Part shown: positions 1-6,681 of the stretch, one piece after another | Numbering within the stretch: position 1 is the stretch's first letter | How the letters are laid out: the number at the start of each line of letters is the position of its first letter | Source of the DNA: JBLNCE01 sp050260415 | GTDB taxonomy: Bacteria > Bacillota > UBA4882 > JAAYXC01 | Length of the DNA: 10,641 nt | Assembly (NCBI GenBank): GCA_050260415.1 | Contig: JBLNCE010000102.1 | Coordinates: forward strand, 1-10,641 | Direction: 5' to 3' | Notes under the pieces: generated by a model | Told to the model about the DNA's origin: nothing | Seen by the model: only the letters and a program-made list of their open reading frames with translations | Databases searched by the model: none | Position numbers and translations under genes: made by a program

Positions 1-2
1 CC

Positions 3-2669
3 GTGGGCAAGCTCATCCTCATCGACGGTTACTCCCTGGCCAATCGGGCCTTCTTCGCCCTGCCCATGTTCACCACGGCCAAGGGCGTTCATACCAATGC
101 GGTCTACGGCTTCGTCACAATGCTCTTGCGCCTCTTGGACGAGGAAAAGCCTGATTACCTGGCGGTCGCCTTCGACGCGGGCGTGCCGACCTTCCGCCAT
201 GAGGAATACGCCGAGTACAAAGCCGGCCGGCGGCCGACCGCCGCCGAGCTCAAGGAACAGTTCCCCATCCTCCGCGCGCTCCTGGAGGCGTTCAGGATTC
301 CCGTCATCGAGCAGCCGGGCTACGAGGCGGACGATACGATCGGGACCCTCGCGCGGCGCGCGGAGGAGGCCGGCCACCAGGTGCTCGTGGTCACCGGCGA
401 TCGCGATGCTTTTCAATTGGTTTCGCCGCACGTCAGCGTCATGTACACCCGCCGGGGAATCACCGAGGTTGATCTGGTCGACGAGGCTTATCTCAGAACG
501 AAATACGGTCTCCTTCCCGCCCAGATCCCTGACCTCAAGGGCTTGATGGGAGACGCTTCCGACAATATCCCGGGCGTGCCCGGGATAGGTGAAAAGACTG
601 CGCTGAGGTTGCTCGGCCAGTTTGGCACCATCGAGGGCCTGCTCGACCACCTGGGCGAGCTTACCCGGCCCAAGGAACGCGAGCTCCTGGCGGCGCACGC
701 CGACGGTGCGCGCCGGAGCAAGAAGCTGGCCACCATAGACCGGAACGTCCCGCTGGCTTTCGAGCTTGAGGCATGCCGCCGCGACGAGCCGGATTGGCCC
801 GCTTTACGGGAGCGCTTCACGGAACTCGAATTCAAGACGCTGCTCGAGAGGCTGGACAAGCGCCGCGAGAAACCCGCCGTCCAAGTCGCGGTCGGCCCGC
901 CTGAACTCCCGGTACGGATCCTGCAACCCGATCAACTGGATGCATCAATGTGGCCCCGGGGAGGAGAACCTTTATACTGGCAGCTTTTTGCCGGCACGGG
1001 CGCCCAGTCCGGGATCAAGGGACTGGCATGGCGCGGGCCGGATGACACCTGCAACTACCTGCCCACGCCCGCAGGCAACCTGCCCGCGCAGGTCCTGACG
1101 TGTCTAAGGGATACCTCGGTGCCCGCGGTCTGCCATAATGCCAAGAGCCACCTTACGCTGCTGGCGGCGCAAGGCGCCTGTCTCAGGGATCTGCATTTCG
1201 ATACCATGGTCGCCGCCTACCTGGTCAACCCGGTGCTTGGCGACGCCGACCTGGCGGAGGTGGCCCGCGCCTATCTGGGCCAAACATTACCCACGCCCGC
1301 GCCCAAATTCGATCCCTTGGCGCAGAAGGAACCCCTTTCGCAGGAGGATGCGGCCCATCTGGCCGCGCACAGGCTGGCTGTGCTGGGTCCGGTCGTCGCG
1401 GAACTGACCGCGCGGCTCAAACAAGACGGCCTTTGGCATCTCTTTAGCGAGGTGGAGATGCCTCTGACCGGGGTCCTCTTTGCCATGGAACAGGAGGGGA
1501 TCGCCGTCGACCTTCCGTGCCTGCGCCAATTGAGCGCGGAAATGGGCGCGGACCTTGAGCGGGTGGAATCCACCCTTTACGAACTGGCCGGCGAGCGGTT
1601 CAATCCCAATTCACCCAAGCAATTGGCGGCGGTGCTCTTCGATCACCTCGGCCTGCCGGCCAGGAAGAAGACCAAGACGGGTTACTCCACGGACGCCGAG
1701 GTCCTCGAGGAACTGGCGGCGCAGCACCCGGTCGTGGCCTGTATTCTCGAGCACAGACAATTGAGCAAGCTCAAGTCGACGTACGTCGACGCGCTCCAAC
1801 ACTTAGCCGATCCAAGGACGGGCCGCGTCCATACCACCTTTAACCAGGCAATCACCGCCACCGGACGTCTTTCGAGCACGGAACCCAATCTGCAAAATAT
1901 CCCGGTCCGCACGGAAGTCGGACGGCGAATCCGGCGGGCGTTTATCCCCGGGGGAAGCGATCGAATGCTTCTGGCGGCGGATTACTCCCAGATCGAGCTG
2001 AGAGTCCTGGCGCATTTCTCCAACGACCACGATTTCATGGCGGCATTCCAGGAGGGGGACGACATTCATCGCCGCACGGCCGCCGAGGTTTTCGGAGTGC
2101 CGGAGGATGAGGTCACACCCGTGATGCGCAACCGGGCTAAGGCGGTCAATTTCGGGATTATTTACGGGCAGACCGGTTATGGCCTCGCCAAATCGATCGG
2201 GGTCAGTCCGTCAGAGGCGGAGAGCTATATCCGCCGGTATTTCGAGCGTTACCAGGGCATCAAGACCTACCTGGACGGAGTCATCGAGGAAGCGCGAACG
2301 ATGAAGTACGTGACCACCCTGCTCGGCCGGCGCCGCTATCTGCCGGACCTTGCTTCCCAGAACAGGGTCTTGCGATCGTATGCCGAACGGACGGCGCGCA
2401 ACACTCCGATCCAAGGAACGGCGGCGGACATCATCAAGGCGGCCATGATCAGAACGCACAGAAAGTTAAGCGAAGACGGTTTCCAGGCAAAACTGATCCT
2501 GCAAGTGCATGACGAGCTGATCTTTGAGGCGCCCGCGCGCGAAGTGCCGGCCTTGGCCGCCATGGCGCGGACCGAGATGGAACAGGCGGTCGCCCTCGCC
2601 GTGCCGTTGGTGGTTGACGTCAAGGCGGGGCGCAATTGGGCCGAGATGGAGAAAGTCGCACATGCCTGA
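3..2669 (+). CDS. polA: DNA polymerase I (5' nuclease, vestigial 3'-5' exonuclease, polymerase)
   Basis: DNA polymerase I fills gaps and removes RNA primers or damaged 5' flaps in repair and lagging-strand synthesis. The 888-residue protein has the full family length. The 5' nuclease domain (about 1-290) shows LILIDGYSLANRAFFALP at the start, acidic YEADD (107-111), TGDRD (131-135), GDASDN (183-188) and a helix-hairpin-helix GVPGIGEKTA. The central exonuclease-like domain (about 305-470) lacks the usual DxE motif, and its second motif reads NAKSHL where a proofreading enzyme has NxKxD, so proofreading is probably lost, as in Bacillus and Thermus enzymes. The polymerase domain carries motif A DYSQIELR (D660), motif B RNRAKAVNFGIIYG (from 709) and motif C VHDE (835-838), all intact. 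The GTG start at 3 fits family N-termini; only two bases precede it, so its Shine-Dalgarno is unseen. The stop overlaps mutM. Confidence 0.97.
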   Translation: MGKLILIDGYSLANRAFFALPMFTTAKGVHTNAVYGFVTMLLRLLDEEKPDYLAVAFDAGVPTFRHEEYAEYKAGRRPTAAELKEQFPILRALLEAFRIPVIEQPGYEADDTIGTLARRAEEAGHQVLVVTGDRDAFQLVSPHVSVMYTRRGITEVDLVDEAYLRTKYGLLPAQIPDLKGLMGDASDNIPGVPGIGEKTALRLLGQFGTIEGLLDHLGELTRPKERELLAAHADGARRSKKLATIDRNVPLAFELEACRRDEPDWPALRERFTELEFKTLLERLDKRREKPAVQVAVGPPELPVRILQPDQLDASMWPRGGEPLYWQLFAGTGAQSGIKGLAWRGPDDTCNYLPTPAGNLPAQVLTCLRDTSVPAVCHNAKSHLTLLAAQGACLRDLHFDTMVAAYLVNPVLGDADLAEVARAYLGQTLPTPAPKFDPLAQKEPLSQEDAAHLAAHRLAVLGPVVAELTARLKQDGLWHLFSEVEMPLTGVLFAMEQEGIAVDLPCLRQLSAEMGADLERVESTLYELAGERFNPNSPKQLAAVLFDHLGLPARKKTKTGYSTDAEVLEELAAQHPVVACILEHRQLSKLKSTYVDALQHLADPRTGRVHTTFNQAITATGRLSSTEPNLQNIPVRTEVGRRIRRAFIPGGSDRMLLAADYSQIELRVLAHFSNDHDFMAAFQEGDDIHRRTAAEVFGVPEDEVTPVMRNRAKAVNFGIIYGQTGYGLAKSIGVSPSEAESYIRRYFERYQGIKTYLDGVIEEARTMKYVTTLLGRRRYLPDLASQNRVLRSYAERTARNTPIQGTAADIIKAAMIRTHRKLSEDGFQAKLILQVHDELIFEAPAREVPALAAMARTEMEQAVALAVPLVVDVKAGRNWAEMEKVAHA

Positions 2670-3519
2670 ACTGCCGGAGGTCGAAACCATCAGACGATCC
2701 TTGGCCCCGCGCCTCCTTGCCAAGCGGATCGAGCGCTTCGAGGCTTTTCTGCCCAAGGCGGTCAAAGGTCTGAGCGTCGGGGAAGCCCGGGAGCGGTTGG
2801 TGGGCCAGGTCATCGGCGGCGTGAGCCGGCGGGGAAAATACCTGCTGCTTGAGCTGGCGAGCGGTGACAGACTGGCTTTTCATCTGCGCATGACGGGGCA
2901 GTTGTTGCTGCGGGCGGCGGACAGCCCGCGCGAAGCGCACGTGCACCTCGTCTTCGGGCTTTCGGGGCTGGAAGAGCTCCGTTATGCGGACTTGCGCAAA
3001 TTCGGCGGTTTTGACTATCTGACGCGCGGCCGGCCTCTGCCGGGCGGTTTGGCGACGCTGGGTCCGGAGCCGCTGGGGGAGGAATTCACCCCGGAGGCGC
3101 TCGCGGACGCTCTCCATGGGCGGCGGGCTCCTCTCAAGAGCGTGTTGCTCGATCAACGCCGCGTAGCCGGCATCGGCAATATCTACGCGGACGAGATCCT
3201 CCACCGGGCGGGCCTTTCGCCCACCAAGCCCGCGGGGTCCCTGGATGCAGCCGCGATCGAGCATCTCCACGGGATCATCCGCGCCGTGCTCGCGGAAGGC
3301 ATCGCGTATCGGGGGACCACCAAGCGGAATTATGTAGACGGCGACGGCCGGCCGGGAGAGTACCAGGAGCGGCTCCGGGTCTATGGCCGCGCCGGGCGGC
3401 CATGCTGCGTCTGCGGGACCGGGATTGAGCGCACGGTCGTCGGCGGGCGCGGCACGTACTATTGCCCGCGGTGCCAGAAAGAGAAAAGTACTAAGTACGA
3501 AGTACGAAGTACGAAGTAA
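2662..3519 (+). CDS. mutM: Formamidopyrimidine-DNA glycosylase (Fpg/MutM)
   Basis: This bifunctional glycosylase/AP lyase excises 8-oxoguanine and formamidopyrimidines. The 285-residue product begins MPELPEVETI, so Pro2 (Schiff-base nucleophile) and Glu3 are exposed after Met removal; this fixes the ATG at 2662 rather than the longer open frame upstream. Other marks are SRRGKY with Lys59, HLRMTG with Met77, LRKFGG with Arg112, the H2TH stretch VAGIGNIYADEILHRAGLSP, and a C-terminal zinc finger with Cys248/Cys251 and Cys268/Cys271 enclosing GGRGTYYC (Arg263). It overlaps polA by 8 nt with GGAG at 2648-2651 upstream, so the two are probably translationally coupled. The family normally ends just after CPRCQ; here about 13 extra residues (KEKSTKYEVRSTK) are mostly encoded by tandem AGTACGA heptads, indicating that a repeat element has overwritten the original gene end. 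Confidence 0.97.
   Translation: MPELPEVETIRRSLAPRLLAKRIERFEAFLPKAVKGLSVGEARERLVGQVIGGVSRRGKYLLLELASGDRLAFHLRMTGQLLLRAADSPREAHVHLVFGLSGLEELRYADLRKFGGFDYLTRGRPLPGGLATLGPEPLGEEFTPEALADALHGRRAPLKSVLLDQRRVAGIGNIYADEILHRAGLSPTKPAGSLDAAAIEHLHGIIRAVLAEGIAYRGTTKRNYVDGDGRPGEYQERLRVYGRAGRPCCVCGTGIERTVVGGRGTYYCPRCQKEKSTKYEVRSTK
3487..3514 (+). repeat. Left heptad array of the mutM-ytaF element
   Basis: Four tandem heptads, AGTACTA followed by three AGTACGA, with a fifth partial copy (AGTA) running into the mutM stop codon TAA. The array is read as the last codons of mutM. It forms an inverted pair with 3840-3867; 24 of 28 positions are complementary. One more exact AGTACTA unit lies inside at 3569-3575. 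Confidence 0.9.
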
Positions 3520-3839
3520 TGAAGAGGTTCAGGCCATATGATGGCGGATTCAACAATGATAGATGCCAAGTACTAGCGACTGTGTGAAGAAGTTCGAGCT
3601 TTCTCCGCCCGCCAAAAGGGGCGGGCCGGGTCTTGGCACGATGTTGAAAGGCCGGTCATCCATGGCAGGGCTCGGAAAGGCTTCGAAGCCCCAACCGTAC
3701 CCGTACAGGTCGGCCTACGAGGGCGTGAGCTTGCGATGGCCAAGACCTGCTCTGAGCCGTCCTGGCTTTCGCAACTTTACGTCTTCCTGGCGAAGAGAAG
3801 GCCCAAAGCAAGCATGTACATCGTCTTGCCTAAGATCCT

Positions 3840-3867
3840 TCGTACTTAGTATTTAGTACTTTGTACT
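3840..3867 (-). repeat. Right heptad array of the mutM-ytaF element
   Basis: Four heptads in the opposite orientation. Read on the - strand they are AGTACAA, AGTACTA, AATACTA and AGTACGA. The array matches the left array (3487-3514) in unit count and length, so together they look like 28-bp terminal inverted repeats with four mismatches. An A/T-rich stretch follows (3868-3877). Confidence 0.88.
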
Positions 3868-3936
3868 TATTTTAATTCACCCTTCCCCTTGCTCTTCCCT
3901 CCGGCACCTACCCCGCCGTCATCCCATATAGTAGGG

Positions 3937-4581
3937 ATGACTTTGGCACGGGATGTGGCGCGATTGGCCGGCAATATACTTCTGGTCTTGGCTACAAGCC
4001 TTGACGGCTTTTCGGCGGGAGCCGCCTACGGTTTTCGCGGGGTTAGGTTCCCTTTCTGGAGCCGCGTGGTGGTGGCCGGCGTTTCGGTCCTGACTCTTGC
4101 CGCGGCCATGCTTCTGGGTGGAGCCGTCCGCGGTTCGATACCGAACGGTTGGGCGCGGACGATCGGCGGGATGGCGCTCGTAGCCATGGGACTTTGGAGT
4201 GCCGCGCGGGGTCTGGCGGGCGGCGGCCGGCTGCCAGGAGAAGGGAAGATCTGGACGTGGCGGGTCGCCTCCCTGGGCTTGGTTATCCAAATCATGCGCG
4301 AACCGATCAAAGCCGATCTGGATGCTTCCGGCAGTATCAGCGCGCTTGAGGCACTCTGGCTCGGTTGCGCCCTGGCGGTGGATGCGCTCGGCGCCGGGTT
4401 CTGCGCCGCCTTGGGGGCAGGACTGCCGTTCTTGCTCCCGCTCGCGGCCGGTCTGACCAATTGGGTCTTTCTCACCGCGGGGGTGGCGGTTGGTAGCCTA
4501 ATTAGATACGAACGGTTCCCGGCCATGGCCGTTCTTCCGGGATTGGCCCTCGCTTTATTGGGATTGATGCGGGTTTTGTAG
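3937..4581 (+). CDS. ytaF: Sporulation membrane protein YtaF (MntP-like integral membrane protein)
   Basis: YtaF is a polytopic membrane protein of spore-forming Bacillota, related to the MntP family; its transported substrate is not established. The 214-residue product has about six hydrophobic segments (roughly 10-30, 44-64, 74-93, 136-160, 163-186, 197-213). The family-typical SLDGFSAG is at 21-28 and its inverted-half counterpart AVDALGAG at 147-154. Before the fourth helix, DLDASGSISALE (127-138) matches an EF-hand-type calcium loop. The ATG at 3937 is chosen because it leaves a short N-terminus before the first helix, as in homologues. Its upstream GTAGGG is too close to be a good Shine-Dalgarno, and TTG at 3943, which would use AGGGATG, is a real alternative. 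A TTG at 3889 gives an unlikely Pro-rich leader. It sits 21 nt before coaE, matching the Bacillus gene order. Confidence 0.9.
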   Translation: MTLARDVARLAGNILLVLATSLDGFSAGAAYGFRGVRFPFWSRVVVAGVSVLTLAAAMLLGGAVRGSIPNGWARTIGGMALVAMGLWSAARGLAGGGRLPGEGKIWTWRVASLGLVIQIMREPIKADLDASGSISALEALWLGCALAVDALGAGFCAALGAGLPFLLPLAAGLTNWVFLTAGVAVGSLIRYERFPAMAVLPGLALALLGLMRVL

Positions 4582-4602
4582 GGAAGTCGGGGGGAGATAA
4601 CT

Positions 4603-5199
4603 GTGCTGACCATCGGGCTCACGGGCGGCTACGCGACCGGTAAATCGACCGCCGCCGGGATCCTGCGCGCGTTGGGCGCCGTGGTGGTGGACGCGGACGA
4701 GTTATCCCACGCGGTCATCAGGCGCGGGGAACCGGGATGGCGAGCGGTCGTCGACGAGTTCGGCACGGGCATCCTGGATCCCCGGGGTGAGATCGACCGG
4801 AGCGCACTTGGCAGGATCGTCTTTGCCCAGCCGGAGAGGAAGGCCGCGCTCGAACGGATCATCCACCCGCGGGTGATGGCCGCCGTCCGCGCGGCGGAAG
4901 CGCAAGCCAGGGCGGAAGGCGTATCGGTCTTCGTCTGCGAGGCGCCGCTCCTCTTCGAGGCCGGACTGGCCGGGGAGTTCGATTATGTTTGGGTGGTCTC
5001 CGCCGGTATGGATCAACAGCTGGAGCGAGCCATGACGCGGGACAACCTCCCGGCGGCGGAAGCGCGAACCAGGGTCGGCGCCCAGTGGCCCATGGCGGAG
5101 AAAGAACGGCGGGCCGATCTCGTGCTTTGGAACAAAGGCGATCTAGCCGAGTTGCGCCGCCAGATCGAGACGGCCTGGGCATCGCTCAAGTCCCGGTAG
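4603..5199 (+). CDS. coaE: Dephospho-CoA kinase
   Basis: CoaE performs the last cytosolic step of coenzyme A synthesis: ATP-dependent phosphorylation of the ribose 3'-hydroxyl of dephospho-CoA. The 198-residue protein has the normal family length. The P-loop is GLTGGYATGKST (5-16), followed by VVVDADELSH with Asp30 and Asp32, the IIHP motif (His88-Pro89), PLLFE at 115-119, and the conserved C-terminal pattern RDNLPAAEARTRVGAQ with WNKGD near 176-180. The GTG start at 4603 is preceded by GGGGAG about 8 nt upstream and directly gives the P-loop strand, so it is well supported. It follows ytaF by 21 nt and precedes the transglycosylase by about 40 nt, consistent with co-transcription. Confidence 0.96.
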   Translation: MLTIGLTGGYATGKSTAAGILRALGAVVVDADELSHAVIRRGEPGWRAVVDEFGTGILDPRGEIDRSALGRIVFAQPERKAALERIIHPRVMAAVRAAEAQARAEGVSVFVCEAPLLFEAGLAGEFDYVWVVSAGMDQQLERAMTRDNLPAAEARTRVGAQWPMAEKERRADLVLWNKGDLAELRRQIETAWASLKSR

Positions 5200-5240
5200 G
5201 GTAAGCATCGCGCCATCGCTCTTAGAAAGGGGCCTACCGC

Positions 5241-5840
5241 TTGATCAACGCCGGAGACCGTGCCAGATATGGGACTATGGCGTTCCTCGCCCTGCTGGTT
5301 ACCATATTCTTTATGGCCGGCACCGTGCGGTGGTGGGGAAGGGTCATCTTCCCCGCGAAATACGGCGATCTAATCCAGGAGCAAAGTGAAGACCACCGCC
5401 TGGACCCGCTTCTGGTCCTAGCGCTCATCAGGGAGGAAAGCGCTTTCGACGCCAAAGCCGTCTCCCGCCGGGGGGCGCTGGGGCTCATGCAGGTGATGCC
5501 GGAGACCGGTGCTTGGATCGCCGCGCAATTGGGGGAGAAGTTCAGCGCGGAGCGGTTGTTGGCTCCATTTGACAACGTGCGCTACGGAACCTGGTATCTG
5601 CGATACCTGTTCACCGAGTTCGACGGCGACACGATCAAAGTCCTTGCCGCTTACAACGCCGGCAGTAACAGGGTTCATACCTGGCTGTCCGGGGGTGTTT
5701 GGGACGGTTCCCTGGCCCAGCTCGAACGGATGCCGTTCACCGAGACCCGGCGCTATGTAATCAAGATCCTGCGCAGCTACAGAATATACCGCTTTCTCTA
5801 TGCCGGCGGAAAGGCAAAGCTTGACAGGAAACGAAGCTAA
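5241..5840 (+). CDS. Membrane-anchored lytic murein transglycosylase (SLT domain)
   Basis: This enzyme would cleave the MurNAc-GlcNAc bond of peptidoglycan, forming 1,6-anhydro-MurNAc ends outside the membrane. The 199-residue protein has one hydrophobic segment (about 12-28) acting as an uncleaved anchor or signal. A single Slt-type lysozyme-like domain (about 42-185) follows. Catalytic Glu66 lies in REESAFD, followed by GALGLMQVMPET (79-89), AYNAG (137-141) and ETRRYVIKIL (168-177), all classic family-1 SLT motifs. The TTG start at 5241 is favoured because AGAAAGGGG lies about 8 nt upstream; ATG at 5277 would delete the basic N-terminus before the membrane segment and lacks such a site. The gene follows coaE closely, and its last codons overlap the promoter of the next operon. 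Its role may be growth, division or spore-wall work; the sequence does not say. Confidence 0.93.
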   Translation: MINAGDRARYGTMAFLALLVTIFFMAGTVRWWGRVIFPAKYGDLIQEQSEDHRLDPLLVLALIREESAFDAKAVSRRGALGLMQVMPETGAWIAAQLGEKFSAERLLAPFDNVRYGTWYLRYLFTEFDGDTIKVLAAYNAGSNRVHTWLSGGVWDGSLAQLERMPFTETRRYVIKILRSYRIYRFLYAGGKAKLDRKRS

Positions 5841-5849
5841 ATGTAAGAT
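5821..5849 (+). promoter_or_regulatory. Predicted sigma-A promoter of the deoR-galTKE operon
   Basis: A perfect -35 box TTGACA (5821-5826) is followed by exactly 17 nt and a -10 box TAAGAT (5844-5849; four of six match TATAAT). Transcription would start near 5856 and leave a leader of about 27 nt before the deoR ATG. The -35 box lies inside the last codons of the transglycosylase gene. I see no clear palindromic operator overlapping it. Confidence 0.7.
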
Positions 5850-5882
5850 AAAGAAAGACCTGCCTGACAACGGGGGGATGAT

Positions 5883-6641
5883 ATGTTCCCTGAAGAAAGG
5901 CGTTCCGCGATCATAAGCAGCCTAGCGGCTGAGGGCCGGGTGCAGGTGACGGCCCTCGCGCAACAGCTCGAAGTCTCGGAAGTCACCGTCCGCCAGGACC
6001 TGGCCTATCTCGAGGAAAGAGGCCTCCTCAAGCGCACGCACGGCGGGGCCATCCCGGTGGAAACAGGGTTTGAACTTCCCTTTGCGCGGACAGCGGGCGC
6101 CAACGCCGAGGAAAAGGCGCGCATTGCCGCCGCCGCCGCGGCCCTCGTGCGGGAGGGGGAGACGATCCTCATCGATGTCGGCACGACGACTACGGCCGTA
6201 GCCCGCGCGCTCATCGGCCACCGCCGTCTCACGGTCGTGACCAATGCGCTGAATATCGCGGCACTGCTTGAGGAAGCCCCGGGGGTGACGGTGATCGTCA
6301 CCGGCGGTTCCCTGAGGGCCGCGCAGCATTCCCTGGTCAATCCCCTAGGGATGGAGATCTTGAATCATGTCCGCGCCGATCGGGCTTTCCTCGGGGCAAG
6401 CGGCGTAGAGGCACGAGCGGGCGTCACGAATGCCAACTTCCCCGAGGCTGAGATCAAACGGGCGATGATGGCCGCCGCCCGTGAAAAGATCGTTGTCGTC
6501 GACAGCAGCAAGATCGGCCGGGTCGCCACGGCGGTGATCGGACCCGTCACGGCTTTCGATCGCTTGATCACGGCCAAGGGGGCCGCTGAGGAAGACCTTG
6601 ATGCCTTACGCGCCAAAGGATTGGCCACGCAAGTAGTATAG
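5883..6641 (+). CDS. DeoR-family transcriptional regulator, probable regulator of the gal operon
   Basis: DeoR-family proteins are mostly repressors of sugar operons that are released by a phosphorylated sugar. The 252-residue product has the family length. The N-terminal winged helix-turn-helix (about 1-57) reads VTALAQQLEVSEVTVRQDL with the wing LKRTHGGAI. The C-terminal DeoRC sensor domain (about 75-235) contains DVGTTTTAVARAL (98-110), VVTNALNIA (118-126), VTGGSLR (139-145), GASGV (171-175) and VVVDSSKIG (204-212). These are the usual effector-pocket segments of the isomerase-like fold. The ATG at 5883 has a G-rich GGGGGGATG Shine-Dalgarno just upstream. It is the first gene after the promoter at 5821-5849 and lies 40 nt before galT. 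Control of galTKE, with galactose-1-phosphate as a plausible effector, is inferred from position only. Confidence 0.92.
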   Translation: MFPEERRSAIISSLAAEGRVQVTALAQQLEVSEVTVRQDLAYLEERGLLKRTHGGAIPVETGFELPFARTAGANAEEKARIAAAAAALVREGETILIDVGTTTTAVARALIGHRRLTVVTNALNIAALLEEAPGVTVIVTGGSLRAAQHSLVNPLGMEILNHVRADRAFLGASGVEARAGVTNANFPEAEIKRAMMAAAREKIVVVDSSKIGRVATAVIGPVTAFDRLITAKGAAEEDLDALRAKGLATQVV

Positions 6642-6681
6642 CTTGCCGGCAGCGCAAGCGTGTTAAGGAGGACACATCCGG

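Larger units (their letters stand above)
3487..3867. other. Gene-free, heptad-bounded foldback element of unknown nature
   Basis: The 417 nt between mutM and ytaF (3520-3936) contain no convincing gene. Most of the stretch is a 381-bp unit bounded by the inverted heptad arrays. Its interior shows a 7-bp hairpin GCCCGCC/GGCGGGC (3607-3613 with 3620-3626), a 9-bp inverted pair GGTCTTGGC/GCCAAGACC (3629-3637 with 3739-3747), the palindrome GGCTTCGAAGCC near 3679-3690, and AGCC/GGCT (3755-3767). The only open frame of note (3563-3856) has no ribosome binding site, has a composition unlike a folded protein, and ends in the right repeat. The terminal inverted repeats and insertion at a gene's extreme 3' end suggest a MITE-like or structured-RNA element. 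I do not recognise a named family. From about 3868 to 3936 there is only a leader for ytaF, with no clear promoter. Confidence 0.6.

Noticed and set aside
3607..3626. Terminator after mutM
   Set aside because: The GCCCGCC/GGCGGGC hairpin is followed by CGGGTCTTGG without a T-tract.
3580..3800. Group II intron remnant (a GTGTG-like 5' start is present)
   Set aside because: No domain V sequence with the conserved AGC triad and GTACGG-type hairpin could be found, and there is no reverse-transcriptase relic.
3563..3856. Possible 97-residue protein inside the heptad-bounded element
   Set aside because: It has no Shine-Dalgarno, a low-complexity Pro/Arg/Ser-rich composition, no recognisable domain, and a stop inside the right repeat array. 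Hairpins running through it suit an RNA or non-coding DNA better.
3487..3867. CRISPR array
   Set aside because: The repeats are contiguous 7-mers without spacers, arranged as inverted terminal blocks.
6641..6659. Hairpin GCTTGC/GCAAGC between deoR and galT
   Set aside because: It is only 6 bp with a 7-nt loop and no T-run, just upstream of the galT Shine-Dalgarno. It could be chance in G+C-rich DNA.
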